A stretch of 64,000 nucleotides of DNA. Source: Cognatundibacterium rivi. Its GTDB lineage: Bacteria; Pseudomonadota; Gammaproteobacteria; Burkholderiales; Burkholderiaceae_D. This document shows, piece by piece, positions 34,501 to 43,113 of the stretch (the stretch's first letter is position 1; every line of letters starts with the position of its first letter). Below the pieces are notes generated by a model, which was not told the DNA's origin, searched no databases, and was given only the letters and a program-made list of their open reading frames with translations. The translations under genes were made by a program, and so were the position numbers. The DNA lies in NCBI RefSeq assembly GCF_018139565.1, contig NZ_JAGSPK010000002.1, positions 310,001 through 374,000 of the forward strand, written 5' to 3'.

Positions 34501-34798
34501 TCAGCGTTGGCCCCGGAACACCATTCTCTGTTTCAGTCAGCCTGAAATAAGCGCCGACCATCAGCGGCAGCGCATGTTTTTTGGCTTCCTCATGCGCACG
34601 CACGATACCGGCGAGGGAGCATTCATCGGTAATCGCGATTCCCTGATAGCCGAGATTCACCGCGCGTTTGACTAACTCTTCAGCATGCGAAGCACCTTCC
34701 AGAAAACTGAAATTCGAGAGGCAGAATAATTCTGCATATCCGGGCAATTGATGGCCAGCAGACGCAGCAGCATTGTGTTTATGATCATCGTTGCGCAT
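31595..34798 (-). CDS. dnaE2: Error-prone DNA polymerase DnaE2 (ImuC)
   Basis: Alpha-type C-family polymerase of the SOS mutasome that carries out translesion synthesis together with ImuA and ImuB. It has the N-terminal PHP domain (about 20-90, YAELFCLSNFSFLEGASHAEE), the palm with the catalytic aspartates in PPDIDVDFEHQRREEV (about 395), the thumb/fingers with GRGSAANSVVCY, and a C-terminal OB fold. At 1067 residues it is within the DnaE2 range and shorter than replicative DnaE. It shares one base with imuB (TGATG), so it is translationally coupled. It is last in the LexA-controlled operon. Confidence 0.96.
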   Translation of the reverse strand: MRNDDHKHNAAASAGHQLPGYAELFCLSNFSFLEGASHAEELVKRAVNLGYQGIAITDECSLAGIVRAHEEAKKHALPLMVGAYFRLTETENGVPGPTLIILACNREGYGNLSELITLARSRCIKGSYLLNTTDFSHPPAGYEHLAGMPDCLLILVPEYPLRPPVLAQQASWCAQVFPQRSWMGLNLLLQLADAYQLQHVSHIAAEYALPVVAIGHVTMHVRSRKPLQDTMTAIRLGKTIADCGYALSPNAEQHLRSRLRLASIYPPSTLAETLRIASLCHFSLDELRYEYPDELVPASMTPALYLRQEVMAGAHLRYPKGIPDHIAATIEHELHLINDLAYEPYFLTVHDIVKFARSQDILCQGRGSAANSVVCYCLHITEVNPEVNTLLFERFISKERGEPPDIDVDFEHQRREEVMQYIYNKYGRNRAALAAAVHTYRPRGALREVGKALGVDLAIIDAVAKSHRWFDSKQDLLHRFEECGLDTQSMLAQQWAALATRLLGFPRHLSQHSGGFVIARGKLSRLVPIENAAMKDRRVIQWDKDDLESLGLLKVDVLALGMLSALKRALDMMAMFPGKPSTIQEIPREDIATYNMICKADTVGVFQIESRAQMSMLPRLRPREFYDLVVQVAIVRPGPIQGGMVHPYLRRRQGLEAVETYHDPAMQKALGRTLGVPIFQEQVMQIAMLAADFTPGEADGLRRAMAAWKRKGGLESYHGRIVNAMVGNGYSETFAEGIFEQMKGFGEYGFPESHSASFAILAYVSSWIKRHEPAIFLCSLLNSQPMGFYSPSQLLQDARRHDVQVRAVDVMHSNWDTSLEPDMHFNRYTQTPQPVVRLGLSLLNGMSAAAALRIQQARQQQAFTDVTDLARRAELNRHDLQVLAAGNALTSLAGHRRQALWQAVGSLPDKDLLRPTTLQESAPELRAPSEAQEIFSDYHSMGLTLQRHPVALLRTQLLAKRFLPADTLNTFQQDQFARACGIVTVRQRPGTANGVLFLTIEDETGPVNVIIWPSLLEQQRREVLGARLLGVYGIWQRQNEVCHLVAKRLVDMSHLLGELAVSSRDFC

Positions 34799-36423
34799 CA
34801 GCCAAACACCCCATGCAAAAACCAGCGCGGTGCCGTGCTTTCAGGATCGCTGGAACGTTCGCGGTAAATCCAGTAACGGACATGGTCGGCGCTGGTGGCA
34901 ACAAAATAATCGCGGGCCTGAGTTTGTGTAGTCCACCAGCCCGCTTCTATGCGTTCTGCGGGTGAAACTATCGTCAGAATTGAGCGGTAATACGGGCGAT
35001 GTTGCCGCAACGTCAGCGGCACTGGCTGCGGCAATAACCATGTGGGTCTGTGGAGCAGGGCAGCAGCAGGCATCTCTGCATCTGCCGGGCGTTTTTGCAC
35101 GACCGATATCCATTGATTCGCAATTTCAGGCCGATGATCGGCCAATGGCGCGGCTTGCAAGACATGATCCTCGCCCAGCCGGGCCACCAGCAAGGCCAGC
35201 AAACGCTGATGGTCTTCCGGTTTTCCTCCCGGTTCAGGAAACAAGGATTCGCTTTGCACATTAAGTGCGACTGTTTCCGGCGCTTCCAGCACCAGCGCAA
35301 TCACAGCCGATGGCAGGCTGAGTTGCGCTAACTTTTCTTTGAACAGCGGCAGCAAATGTGCGTCTTGCCAGCAAGCCTCAGCCATAACGATGTTCAGTAT
35401 GCTTGGTGCGACCGCCTGACGACCGCGCTCATGCTGCAATTGCAGGCGGATTTGCTTCACAGCGATACGATGCGCACTGAGCCAGCCGCTTAATTGCCTG
35501 AGCAGGCTATGGCAATACGTCAGCATCATATCGCTGCGCTCCAGCCTGTCGGGCAATTCCAGCCGGGCATGGAATTGCGGCGCTGCCACGACCCAAGTGA
35601 ATAAAGTGCTTTGCCTGCCATAAACCTGATCCAGCTCATCCAGCAGGGCTTTGCCAAAACGGCGTTGCACACCAGCACGCGGCAGTTGCTGCAGATGAAA
35701 AAGCGTGTGACATGCCAGCCCTTGTAATAATTCCAGGCATGGACGGGCATAGCTCAGCAGACTGACTGGCAATGCATGCAGTCTGGCGGGCAAGCGCTGC
35801 GCATGCAAACACTGCGCGCCGGATTGGTGCTGGCGCGCAGCGTCACGGGCTAAGATGCAAGCGGCTTTGGCAAGCGGGGTGCAGGCAATGGTGGTATGCA
35901 AACCCAGTATTTCCATGGTTTGCCGTACATGCTGACGCAGCGCACGCAAGCCACCGAACAGGCGCAAGCTGGCACCGATATCCAGCACGATAGTGGCTTC
36001 TTCTGCAACGGCCACCTGCGGCGTATATCGCAACAAGGCGATGGCTGCTGCCTCTAAGGCATTTTTTTGTCTGACTAAATCCCGCTGAAACAACTTTGCC
36101 GTTGGTAGCAACATGAGAACGCCGCCACGCCGCATGCCGGCGCGTACGCCAGCCTGTTGCGCGGTTTCAGACATCGCTGTCACGCGGTTTTGTTGTAAGA
36201 CGACGCTGCCGTGATCTTCTCTGCGCCGCTGCCAGTACGGTAAAAACACATCCAGCTCCAGCAAAGGGAAATGCACGGCCAGCCAGAGCTGCGGCGGCGC
36301 AGCCGCTGTGCTGACAGTTGCGGATTTGCGCGATTTGCTCGATTTTCCTGACGACATTTCTGTATTTGCATCTGCATTTACACTGATTTTTCGTTCATGT
36401 CGCGGAGGGAAGTGCGCCGTCAT
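34798..36423 (-). CDS. imuB: ImuB, Y-family-like polymerase adaptor
   Basis: Catalytically inactive Y-family relative that bridges DnaE2, ImuA and the sliding clamp. Y-family palm and fingers (about 45-300) are recognisable, but the metal-binding acidic residues are not conserved. A clamp-binding motif QSESLFPEP is seen at about 378-386, as known for ImuB proteins. The 541-residue length is typical. The start at 36423 gives a low-complexity N-terminal 40 residues; an internal start is possible. It lies between imuA and dnaE2. Confidence 0.93.
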   Translation of the reverse strand: MTAHFPPRHERKISVNADANTEMSSGKSSKSRKSATVSTAAAPPQLWLAVHFPLLELDVFLPYWQRRREDHGSVVLQQNRVTAMSETAQQAGVRAGMRRGGVLMLLPTAKLFQRDLVRQKNALEAAAIALLRYTPQVAVAEEATIVLDIGASLRLFGGLRALRQHVRQTMEILGLHTTIACTPLAKAACILARDAARQHQSGAQCLHAQRLPARLHALPVSLLSYARPCLELLQGLACHTLFHLQQLPRAGVQRRFGKALLDELDQVYGRQSTLFTWVVAAPQFHARLELPDRLERSDMMLTYCHSLLRQLSGWLSAHRIAVKQIRLQLQHERGRQAVAPSILNIVMAEACWQDAHLLPLFKEKLAQLSLPSAVIALVLEAPETVALNVQSESLFPEPGGKPEDHQRLLALLVARLGEDHVLQAAPLADHRPEIANQWISVVQKRPADAEMPAAALLHRPTWLLPQPVPLTLRQHRPYYRSILTIVSPAERIEAGWWTTQTQARDYFVATSADHVRYWIYRERSSDPESTAPRWFLHGVFG

Positions 36424-36455
36424 ACTTCAGCCTTTTTTAGCTTTTTTAGCATCAC

Positions 36456-37217
36456 TCAGCTAGCATGCTTAGGTTGCACATGATCGCGAAACGCACCGGA
36501 CGCTTTATGCCGGACCGATGCGGTCTCGACAGCAGAAGATGGGATTTCCGGCGCACGCGGGCTGATGTAGGGATTGAGATACGGATGATCTGGTAAATAC
36601 AAAGGCAAAGGTGCCTCGCGCAAAGCTCCGCGTCGTTTAAGTAAATGCACTTGCAAACCAAATGCTGTCGGCCTCACGCTGACACGCAAAGGCGCAGGCG
36701 ATGCAGAGGCGGCTGCACTTAAAGGTCGTATCAGACAAAACAAAGTCTCTGATGCTTGTGCTGCCAGATGCAGTCGTCGCAATGCCTCGGTGCGTATCTG
36801 TGGCTGCCAGAATAGCAAGGTGCCGCAGCTGCCATGCCGTAATATTTGCTCTGCTGCCCACAAACTGTCTGCATGTTTATCGCTCGCCACCCACAGTAAT
36901 TGCGATGAGCACAATTGCTGGCTCAATAAAGCCGTGACTTGTGGCGTGTAGGGCGGGGCCAGCAATGCAAGCGGGCGGGCGCCCATTTTTTTGATTGCCG
37001 GCAATAACAACCGTAACTCTGCTGTGCCTTCTTGTTGGGTCAATATTTCCGTCAGTTGCCCTAATGGCCAGCCGCTATCCGGCAACTCCTGGTTCAGAGC
37101 GATGTAGCCGCTTGCCACTGTTTTTGCCACGCCGTGCGCGAGTTGCGATGCGCGCCAGAGTGCGGGGTGCAGTTCTTGCAGGCCATTAAAAACAGGGGTT
37201 TGCGCGTTGTTATTCAT
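36456..37217 (-). CDS. imuA: ImuA, SOS mutasome RecA/SulA-like protein
   Basis: First gene of the imuA-imuB-dnaE2 operon, needed for damage-induced mutagenesis. The protein of 253 residues has the start LHPALWRASQLAH, GWPLGQLTEI (about 52-61) and a RecA-like fold without an obvious Walker A. The C-terminus is variable. A near-perfect LexA dyad lies 11-40 bp before the ATG. It is 32 bp from imuB. Confidence 0.93.
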   Translation of the reverse strand: MNNNAQTPVFNGLQELHPALWRASQLAHGVAKTVASGYIALNQELPDSGWPLGQLTEILTQQEGTAELRLLLPAIKKMGARPLALLAPPYTPQVTALLSQQLCSSQLLWVASDKHADSLWAAEQILRHGSCGTLLFWQPQIRTEALRRLHLAAQASETLFCLIRPLSAAASASPAPLRVSVRPTAFGLQVHLLKRRGALREAPLPLYLPDHPYLNPYISPRAPEIPSSAVETASVRHKASGAFRDHVQPKHAS

Positions 37218-37227
37218 GCCGAAATAA

Positions 37228-37257
37228 ATTTATACTGATTATGCGTACAGTATAAAT
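37228..37257 (-). promoter_or_regulatory. LexA (SOS) box upstream of imuA
   Basis: Perfect ten-base arms ATTTATACTG (37228-37237) and CAGTATAAAT (37248-37257) with a ten-base spacer, giving the CTG-N10-CAG core of the proteobacterial LexA site. It lies 11-40 bp upstream of the imuA ATG, so it should cover the promoter. Confidence 0.92.
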
Positions 37258-37383
37258 CAGACTATCTGAACTGCAATAGTTTTTCAGACGTATCTGCAAT
37301 ATCGCTGGAAAGTGAAGCCAGCCAATGCTTTGCGGCGCTATGCTGATTTCTCAGTAGTGGAAAGTTTGCGACACTTTTAAATA

Positions 37384-37403
37384 TACTGATTGCATATACA
37401 GTA
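37384..37403 (+). promoter_or_regulatory. Second LexA (SOS) box, upstream of two small ORFs
   Basis: TACTG (37384-37388) and CAGTA (37399-37403) around ten bases give CTG-N10-CAG, nearly as good as the imuA box and with AT-rich flanks. It is 127 bp downstream of that box, so it does not serve imuA. It lies 48 bp upstream of a 46-codon ORF on the plus strand, its likely target. Confidence 0.78.
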
Positions 37404-37450
37404 TTTTATGTTAAAGTACTTTCCATGGACAAACGATGAGTCAGTGATGA

Positions 37451-37591
37451 ATGAAAGCCTCACTGAACGAAGCACTCGATGATGTCCTTCACGATCTTTT
37501 TTTGTATCAGGGAAGTTCGTATTTTTTTTGTAGTGACCAGAAATGCTCTGCGTTTCAAGTGTCAGGGAAAAAGTATGAACTGCCTTTATAA
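37451..37591 (+). CDS. Small unrecognised ORF behind a LexA box
   Basis: 46 codons, starting MKASLNEALDDVLHDLFLYQ and ending with YELPL before a TAA. The amphipathic acidic first half and a cysteine pair (FFCSDQKC) are visible. No clear ribosome site is present (TGAGTCAG precedes), so translation is uncertain. It is followed after 19 bp by another short ORF. I do not recognise a family. The SOS box upstream is the reason to record it. Confidence 0.4.
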   Translation: MKASLNEALDDVLHDLFLYQGSSYFFCSDQKCSAFQVSGKKYELPL

Positions 37592-37610
37592 CCAACTCGG
37601 AGATTCATTT

Positions 37611-37838
37611 ATGGCATACCTCGACCAATCTTTTGATACGCGTTTCAGTCTGCAATTGTCACCAACTTCTTTTTTACTGCGCTTAGGTCGTCGTGAGATA
37701 TTCGTCTGCCGCGATTACAGACAGCGTGCGTATTACGTTAATCCCGTACTGGATTGTTCCACGGGCATACAGGCAGGGCATCTGGAAATTTTATTCTGCA
37801 AGAAATGGCTGATTATTTTATCCAAGGCAAACTGGTAA
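37611..37838 (+). CDS. Small unrecognised protein, second ORF behind a LexA box
   Basis: 75 residues, beginning MAYLDQSFDTRFSLQL, with RLGRREIFVCRDYRQRAYYV in the middle and a hydrophobic C-terminus (LEILFCKKWLIIL). The ATG follows GGAG at 8 bases, a good ribosome site. In the same frame the reading frame is open to 37479, but the upstream part overlaps the preceding small ORF in another frame. No family recognised. Its position behind a LexA box suggests a damage-induced product. Confidence 0.5.
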   Translation: MAYLDQSFDTRFSLQLSPTSFLLRLGRREIFVCRDYRQRAYYVNPVLDCSTGIQAGHLEILFCKKWLIILSKANW

Positions 37839-37985
37839 GCGCTGAGGATTCGCGCCTTATGCTTCGCAATAGGCACGTCTGATTTTGCTATTTTTGTTAT
37901 TGCTTGCGCATGCCGTAGGGCAGCAGCAGTATCAGCAAGCGCAACAAACTGAACGCCAGCCTTGCAGGTAAGACTGGGGAAATGA

Positions 37986-38612
37986 TCAAGGACACAGTAT
38001 CAGTGCGCCGACATAGTCAAAGGGCAACGTCAGCGCATAGCTGCAAGAGTTTTTTAAAGCTGATGCTATCTGTTGCTGCACATCTGCGTTGTACTCTGTT
38101 ATGGCAATTCCCGCACATTTAAAATGTGCTTCCAGCATGGTCCAGTACTGCGCAAACAGCACTGCGCGTTCACCGTCTTGCGCCTGTTGCAGTGTTGCGA
38201 TTTGCTGAGGGCTGAAATAGATGCTGGCAACATCCTGCCAATCATCGATAGTCTTGACTGCCATCAGATCGATACCCGGCAGTTGTTTTTGACTGATCGC
38301 GGCCAACGATAAACCGGGCTCATGGCTGACGGAAATAAAAACCTCTTGTGTGGCGACGAAGCATTGCAGTCTGCTACCAGCGACACGGATCAGTCGTATC
38401 TGTTCCGCTGCACAGAAAAACGCCTGCATCAGTAATTCAGTGATGGCGAGATGCAGTTGTTGCCTGGCCGTTTCGCGCTGAAGATTTGGTGGAAAAGACA
38501 GTCCGATCACAACGTTGGACTGTTGCCTGAAATAATCGAGAGCAGACCAGCGCTGTGTTTCCCAGTCATAGACAGGGAAATCTGGCAGGCTTACAGCGCG
38601 CAGGTCCGGCAT
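37986..38612 (-). CDS. 4'-phosphopantetheinyl transferase (Sfp-like)
   Basis: Activates carrier-protein domains by attaching the phosphopantetheine arm of CoA. Family motifs: ISVSHEPGLSLAA (about 93-105), GIDLM (113-117) and WTMLEAHFKCAG (157-168). The second acidic residue of the usual GIDxE is methionine (M117); D115 and E161 remain as metal ligands. Its stop is 4 bp-coupled behind the NRPS-like gene (the two are 4 bp apart), so it almost surely modifies that protein's carrier domain. Confidence 0.85.
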   Translation of the reverse strand: MPDLRAVSLPDFPVYDWETQRWSALDYFRQQSNVVIGLSFPPNLQRETARQQLHLAITELLMQAFFCAAEQIRLIRVAGSRLQCFVATQEVFISVSHEPGLSLAAISQKQLPGIDLMAVKTIDDWQDVASIYFSPQQIATLQQAQDGERAVLFAQYWTMLEAHFKCAGIAITEYNADVQQQIASALKNSCSYALTLPFDYVGALILCP

Positions 38613-38616
38613 ATGG

Positions 38617-41600
38617 CTAGTTATTTGCCGTCATCGCGGCCGGGCAACCGCGCCAATGCGAATTCGCAGGAATAAATTCCCCTTTCATCACCAGCGTCAG
38701 TGCCCCCAAGCTTGCATCATTGCCGACAACCGCGCTATACAAAACGGCACTGCGCGGCCCCATGTAAACACGTTCACCGATGCTGACATGATCAATTTTC
38801 ATGACACGATCTTCAAACAAATGGGTTTGTGGACAGGCGAGGGCATTGATTTCGCTGTGGTCACCAATGCTGACGCAATCAAACTCGGTAATATCGGTCG
38901 TGTCCATATACACACCGCGACCAATTTTGCAGCCGAGCAGATTGAATGCCAGCGGTAACCACGGCGTACCACGCAGATAACGCATGAAATTTGGTACGGC
39001 AATCCCTTCGTATAAATTGGTAATACCTTCCGATAACCAGACAAATGGCGTCCACATGGGGACGCTGGCTTTCTTGTAACGGAAAATCAGCAACCATTTC
39101 AGGACCAGTACAAAGACAAAACTGCCGACCCCATACAGTAAGCCTGAAGCTACCAGGTAATACAACACCTCAGCCCAACGATCTTCTCCCGCCAACGGCA
39201 TCAGATCAAGAACGACGGTGTAGCCGACCGCAATCACCATCGCATGGGGCGCAATAATCCGGAAAGTTTCGACCAATGTGCGTCCTATGCGTCGCATCAC
39301 TGAAGGCTTGAACGTTAAACATTCGGGGAAACCCTTGACCTCTTCGCGTGCTGGCAAATTGATCGGCGGCGAACCCAGCCAGGTATCGCCATTTTTCATT
39401 TGCGCATTGTCTGGCGCGCAGGTATGCACGCCAATCAGCACATTCTCAGGCAATACCGTTCCATCCGGGATGTAGGCGCCGTTGCCGACAAAACTACGCC
39501 GCGAAACAACCGTTGGATGCATGGTCATCCAACCGCGATCTATCTGCTCATCTCCGAGTAATACGGCATCGGCGATGAAGGTTTCATCGCCCAGTGTCAG
39601 CATGTCCGGCACCACGCCCAATGCTGTCGAAATTTCTGCACCTTTGCCGACTTTGGCCCCCAGCATACGGTACCAGAACGGCGCATAGACTGTTGCATAC
39701 ACGCCGTGCAGTACATTCAGACTCGATTCCTGAATCTGATTGACCAGCCATTTTCCGCAATAGATGTTGCCATGTACCGCGTAACTACCCGGTTTTAGTT
39801 TTGGCAAAATGCTCCAGCGTATGCCAGCAGAAAGCAGGGCAGTACAAACAATCAGAACAGCTGTCGCCGGAAACGCGAGGATGAAATATTTGGCCAATTG
39901 CAAAGGAACGGAATTGGTTTGCAACCACGGAAAATTGTCGGCATTATCGAACCAGTCTATTGTCACAAAACTGGGGAAGACCGGCATAAAAAACAGTGCA
40001 CTGATAAAAAGCGAGCCGACGATGAAGAATGTATTTTCGCCGATGGCGCGCAGCTTACTGTAAGCTGGTCTTGCCGAATAAGCATGAGCATCAAATGCGC
40101 CGATATCTTTTGCCGGCGATCCTTTCCAGATACGATCCCGTGGAATAATCTGACCTTCTGCCAACGCAGACTGGCCTTCCAGATGCGCACCTTCTTCGAG
40201 GGTTACATTGCCTTCGAGTACACAATACGAACCGACGTAAGCATCTTTGGCAATGTTAATACTGCCGATCAGAAGTTCACCATGTTGAACCCGTACATTT
40301 TCCAGATTCGTTGCATTACCTATGCTGGCACCGTCACCGATGGACAGCAGATCCGGCGCGCGCAAAGTGATCGAACCTATCATGACATCGCGGCCTATCT
40401 TCGCGCCGAGCGCACGTAACCACCACGAATACAACGCAGAGCCACTCAGCATATAGACTGGTGCTGCATCGACCAGCCGGTCTGCCAGCCACCAGCGGAA
40501 ATATGTGACACCCCACAACGGATAACGACCGGGTTTCAATCGTCCGGCAATCAGCCATTTACCGATAATCGCAATCGCGAATTCCGCCACCGTCAATAAT
40601 AAAAACACGCCAACCGACAACAACACTGCGCGCGTAATCGAGTCACCGGGATCACCGGTAAAAAAATGGTAAGCGAAAAATGGCGTCAGCCATTGCACCA
40701 TGCGCATCGCTACCAGCCACGGCACCGTTGCTGCCTGAGCTGCACCGCAAATCCAGCGTTTCCAGGCAGGAGCAGGGTTCCAGGTTTCCTGCGTTTTCTG
40801 AACATCAGCAAGCGCGGCGTCCTGCAGCAAGCCGGCTGTCTCCAATACCTCGGAAATACCTCGCACACTGCGTTTCTGATAGATATCGGCAATCTTAAAA
40901 TACGCAAAACGGGGATATTTTCGTAATACAGAAACCAGTTTTGCCGCCATCAGCGAATGGCCGCCAAGATCATTAAAAAAATCGGCGTTGCGCCGTATTG
41001 TTTGCCCCGGAAATAAGCTTGCCAGCGCGCTGAACAACACTTCCTCGGTTGCGGACTCCGCAACGTCCGATTCGCCGGATGCGACTGCGGCTTGTAAGAC
41101 GCATCGTTTTAACTCATTGCGATCGATTTTTCCTGAGGTCAGGCGCGGAACTTCCGTCATGAATTCGAAACGCGACGGCACCATATATGGTGGCAGAAGC
41201 GCGCTGAGTATGCCCCGCAAGCCTGCGCCGAATTCAGCGTCGGATTGCGTCGCCATCGGTGCAGCAGTATTTTCTGCATGGCTGTCTTCGCGGACGATGA
41301 ACGCAACGATCTGGTCTATCCCCTGATCCTGACGCAAAACCACTGCCACGGTACCGACACCGGCTTGCTGGGCAAGAACGGTTTCAATTTCACCCAACTC
41401 AACCCGGAAACCACGGATCTTCACCTGATCGTCGGCACGTCCAAGACAAACAACGCTGCCATCCGGCTGTATACAGGCAAGATCACCGGTTCTGTATAAA
41501 CGCGCTTCGTTGGCTTGTGTTGCCCACGGATTTGGCAGAAATTTTTCTGCTGTTAAATCAGGCCGCCCCAGATAACCAGTTGCGACGCCGGGACCGGAAA

Positions 41601-42696
41601 TGCAAAGTTCACCCGTTTCTCCCCACGGCAACAAGCGCAGGCCATGTTCAATATCGGTCGCAATCACCATCAGCGAATAATTCGGCAATGGTTTGCCTAT
41701 CGTCACCGCTTGCTGCGGCTGCAACGACGCAAGACTGGCTGATACTGTTGCCTCCGTCGGGCCATAGGTATTAAATATTTGCCGTCCCGGTTTACTCCAG
41801 CGATTAACCAGCGCTTCCGGGCACATTTCGCCGCCAAGATTAATCAGACGCAGGCTGGACACATCCTGCGTGAATAACGCGAGTAGGGTAGGAACGGCAT
41901 GTAAAACGGTGATGTGATTTTCTGCGAGCGCGACAGGCAAAAGATCAGGATCGGCCGTAATGGTTTTCGGTGCTATCCATAAGGTTGCACCTACCAGATA
42001 ACTGATCCAGATTTCTTCGAATGACATATCGAAGGCCACTGAAAATCCCTGATAGACGCGGTCAGTCGCTTGGATCCCTAATACCTGATTTTCACTGCGT
42101 AAAAAATGACAGATGCTGGCCTGACTGACCAAGATGCCTTTGGGCTTTCCGGTCGAGCCTGAGGTGTAGATCACATAGGCAGGAGAGCCAGATTGACTAG
42201 CGCGACGTCGCAACCAAGTTTCTGGCTGATGTGCCATCGCTGTTTCTGCGATCCAGACCTGATGAGGCAATGAATGCAACTGCGCTTCAAATTCGGCACA
42301 ACTCAGAATACCGATAGCGTTCGCGTCTGCCAGACAAACGGCAATGCGGTCGACGGGCGTATCAGCATCAAAAGGCAACCAGGCTGCGCCAGTTTTCGCA
42401 ATACCAGCCTGCATCACCAGCAGATCAATCCCACGCGGTAACCACAAACCTACGATTTGCCCAGGGCCGACTCCGGATGCAATCAAAAATGAAGCCACAC
42501 GGTCGGCAGCCAGATTTAACTCACTATACGTCAGTGAGCGATTTTCAAAAATCAGCGCTGTTTTGTCTGGATAAAGAGAGGCGGTAGCCTCCAGAATGTC
42601 AGCAAGAATTTCTTCACGAATCAGATCAGGTTGAGACTGTCCATACAAAATTCCGCTATCGGATGAGCTTACAAGGGTGCTGCTAGACGAAGGCAT
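38617..42696 (-). CDS. Pls/PosA-type polyamino-acid synthetase (A-T-membrane NRPS)
   Basis: A 1359-residue protein with the architecture of epsilon-poly-lysine synthetase. The adenylation domain (about 25-530) has YTSGSTGKPKG at 177-187, FDMSFEEIW at 222-230, YRTGDL and the catalytic K523 in SGKIDR. The carrier domain has S581 in GGHSLMAAK. After about residue 640, membrane-helix pairs alternate with three left-handed beta-helix (hexapeptide) modules. There is no condensation or thioesterase domain. By alignment with PheA the binding-pocket residues read D, M, E, H, I, L, T, V, S, K; an acidic residue at the position of E227 suggests a basic amino acid substrate. That is inference. It is followed by a PPTase gene 4 bp away. 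Probable product: a cationic homopolymer. Confidence 0.88.
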   Translation of the reverse strand: MPSSSSTLVSSSDSGILYGQSQPDLIREEILADILEATASLYPDKTALIFENRSLTYSELNLAADRVASFLIASGVGPGQIVGLWLPRGIDLLVMQAGIAKTGAAWLPFDADTPVDRIAVCLADANAIGILSCAEFEAQLHSLPHQVWIAETAMAHQPETWLRRRASQSGSPAYVIYTSGSTGKPKGILVSQASICHFLRSENQVLGIQATDRVYQGFSVAFDMSFEEIWISYLVGATLWIAPKTITADPDLLPVALAENHITVLHAVPTLLALFTQDVSSLRLINLGGEMCPEALVNRWSKPGRQIFNTYGPTEATVSASLASLQPQQAVTIGKPLPNYSLMVIATDIEHGLRLLPWGETGELCISGPGVATGYLGRPDLTAEKFLPNPWATQANEARLYRTGDLACIQPDGSVVCLGRADDQVKIRGFRVELGEIETVLAQQAGVGTVAVVLRQDQGIDQIVAFIVREDSHAENTAAPMATQSDAEFGAGLRGILSALLPPYMVPSRFEFMTEVPRLTSGKIDRNELKRCVLQAAVASGESDVAESATEEVLFSALASLFPGQTIRRNADFFNDLGGHSLMAAKLVSVLRKYPRFAYFKIADIYQKRSVRGISEVLETAGLLQDAALADVQKTQETWNPAPAWKRWICGAAQAATVPWLVAMRMVQWLTPFFAYHFFTGDPGDSITRAVLLSVGVFLLLTVAEFAIAIIGKWLIAGRLKPGRYPLWGVTYFRWWLADRLVDAAPVYMLSGSALYSWWLRALGAKIGRDVMIGSITLRAPDLLSIGDGASIGNATNLENVRVQHGELLIGSINIAKDAYVGSYCVLEGNVTLEEGAHLEGQSALAEGQIIPRDRIWKGSPAKDIGAFDAHAYSARPAYSKLRAIGENTFFIVGSLFISALFFMPVFPSFVTIDWFDNADNFPWLQTNSVPLQLAKYFILAFPATAVLIVCTALLSAGIRWSILPKLKPGSYAVHGNIYCGKWLVNQIQESSLNVLHGVYATVYAPFWYRMLGAKVGKGAEISTALGVVPDMLTLGDETFIADAVLLGDEQIDRGWMTMHPTVVSRRSFVGNGAYIPDGTVLPENVLIGVHTCAPDNAQMKNGDTWLGSPPINLPAREEVKGFPECLTFKPSVMRRIGRTLVETFRIIAPHAMVIAVGYTVVLDLMPLAGEDRWAEVLYYLVASGLLYGVGSFVFVLVLKWLLIFRYKKASVPMWTPFVWLSEGITNLYEGIAVPNFMRYLRGTPWLPLAFNLLGCKIGRGVYMDTTDITEFDCVSIGDHSEINALACPQTHLFEDRVMKIDHVSIGERVYMGPRSAVLYSAVVGNDASLGALTLVMKGEFIPANSHWRGCPAAMTANN

Positions 42697-42760
42697 AAGT
42701 ATTCAGAAGTGGTGACGACGATTGTTTAATTGTTTTAATTATTACTGGCAGCGTTGTTAG

Positions 42761-42774
42761 TTGATCTGGATCAG
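42761..42774 (-). promoter_or_regulatory. FNR/Anr-like site upstream of the NRPS gene
   Basis: TTGATCTGGATCAG matches the TTGAT-N4-ATCAA consensus with one mismatch, centred about 71 bp before the NRPS start codon. Low-oxygen activation of the pls-like operon is suggested. The remaining 42697-43113 holds the divergent promoters, two direct copies of TAAGATCAAT (about 43006-43028) and no gene. Confidence 0.5.
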
Positions 42775-43113
42775 GAAGCGGGAATAACGCGCAATGTCGA
42801 TAGACTGAGAGTTTATCATTTCGGGAAAGTAAATAATGTCGTAATAGCGCACTTAGCAACATCTGTTTCTATTTATTGCGCATGATCAAAATGCGGACTC
42901 GACCTCGTCCGTTCGTGGAATAACCCAAAAAAAGACGATGCGGCAGGAAAGCGTTGACCATACAGAAGTCTGTCAGCTATGGTTTGCATTAGATTGTTTG
43001 ATATATAAGATCAATTACATAAGATCAATAAAATCTACGAGGATTTCTCGGTTAGCTCAGTTGGTGCTGTTAGTAATTATGTTTAGAACGACTGATCGTC
43101 ATTTTTTTTGCCT

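Noticed and set aside
39898-40419. 173-codon frame antisense to the polyamino-acid synthetase
   Set aside because: The sense strand encodes hexapeptide repeats and membrane helices; the antisense product has no family signal.
43051-43067. GTTAGCTCAGTTGGTGC resembles the D-arm of a tRNA
   Set aside because: No anticodon or T arm follows at the right distance and the acceptor stem cannot be paired; treated as chance or a tiny remnant.
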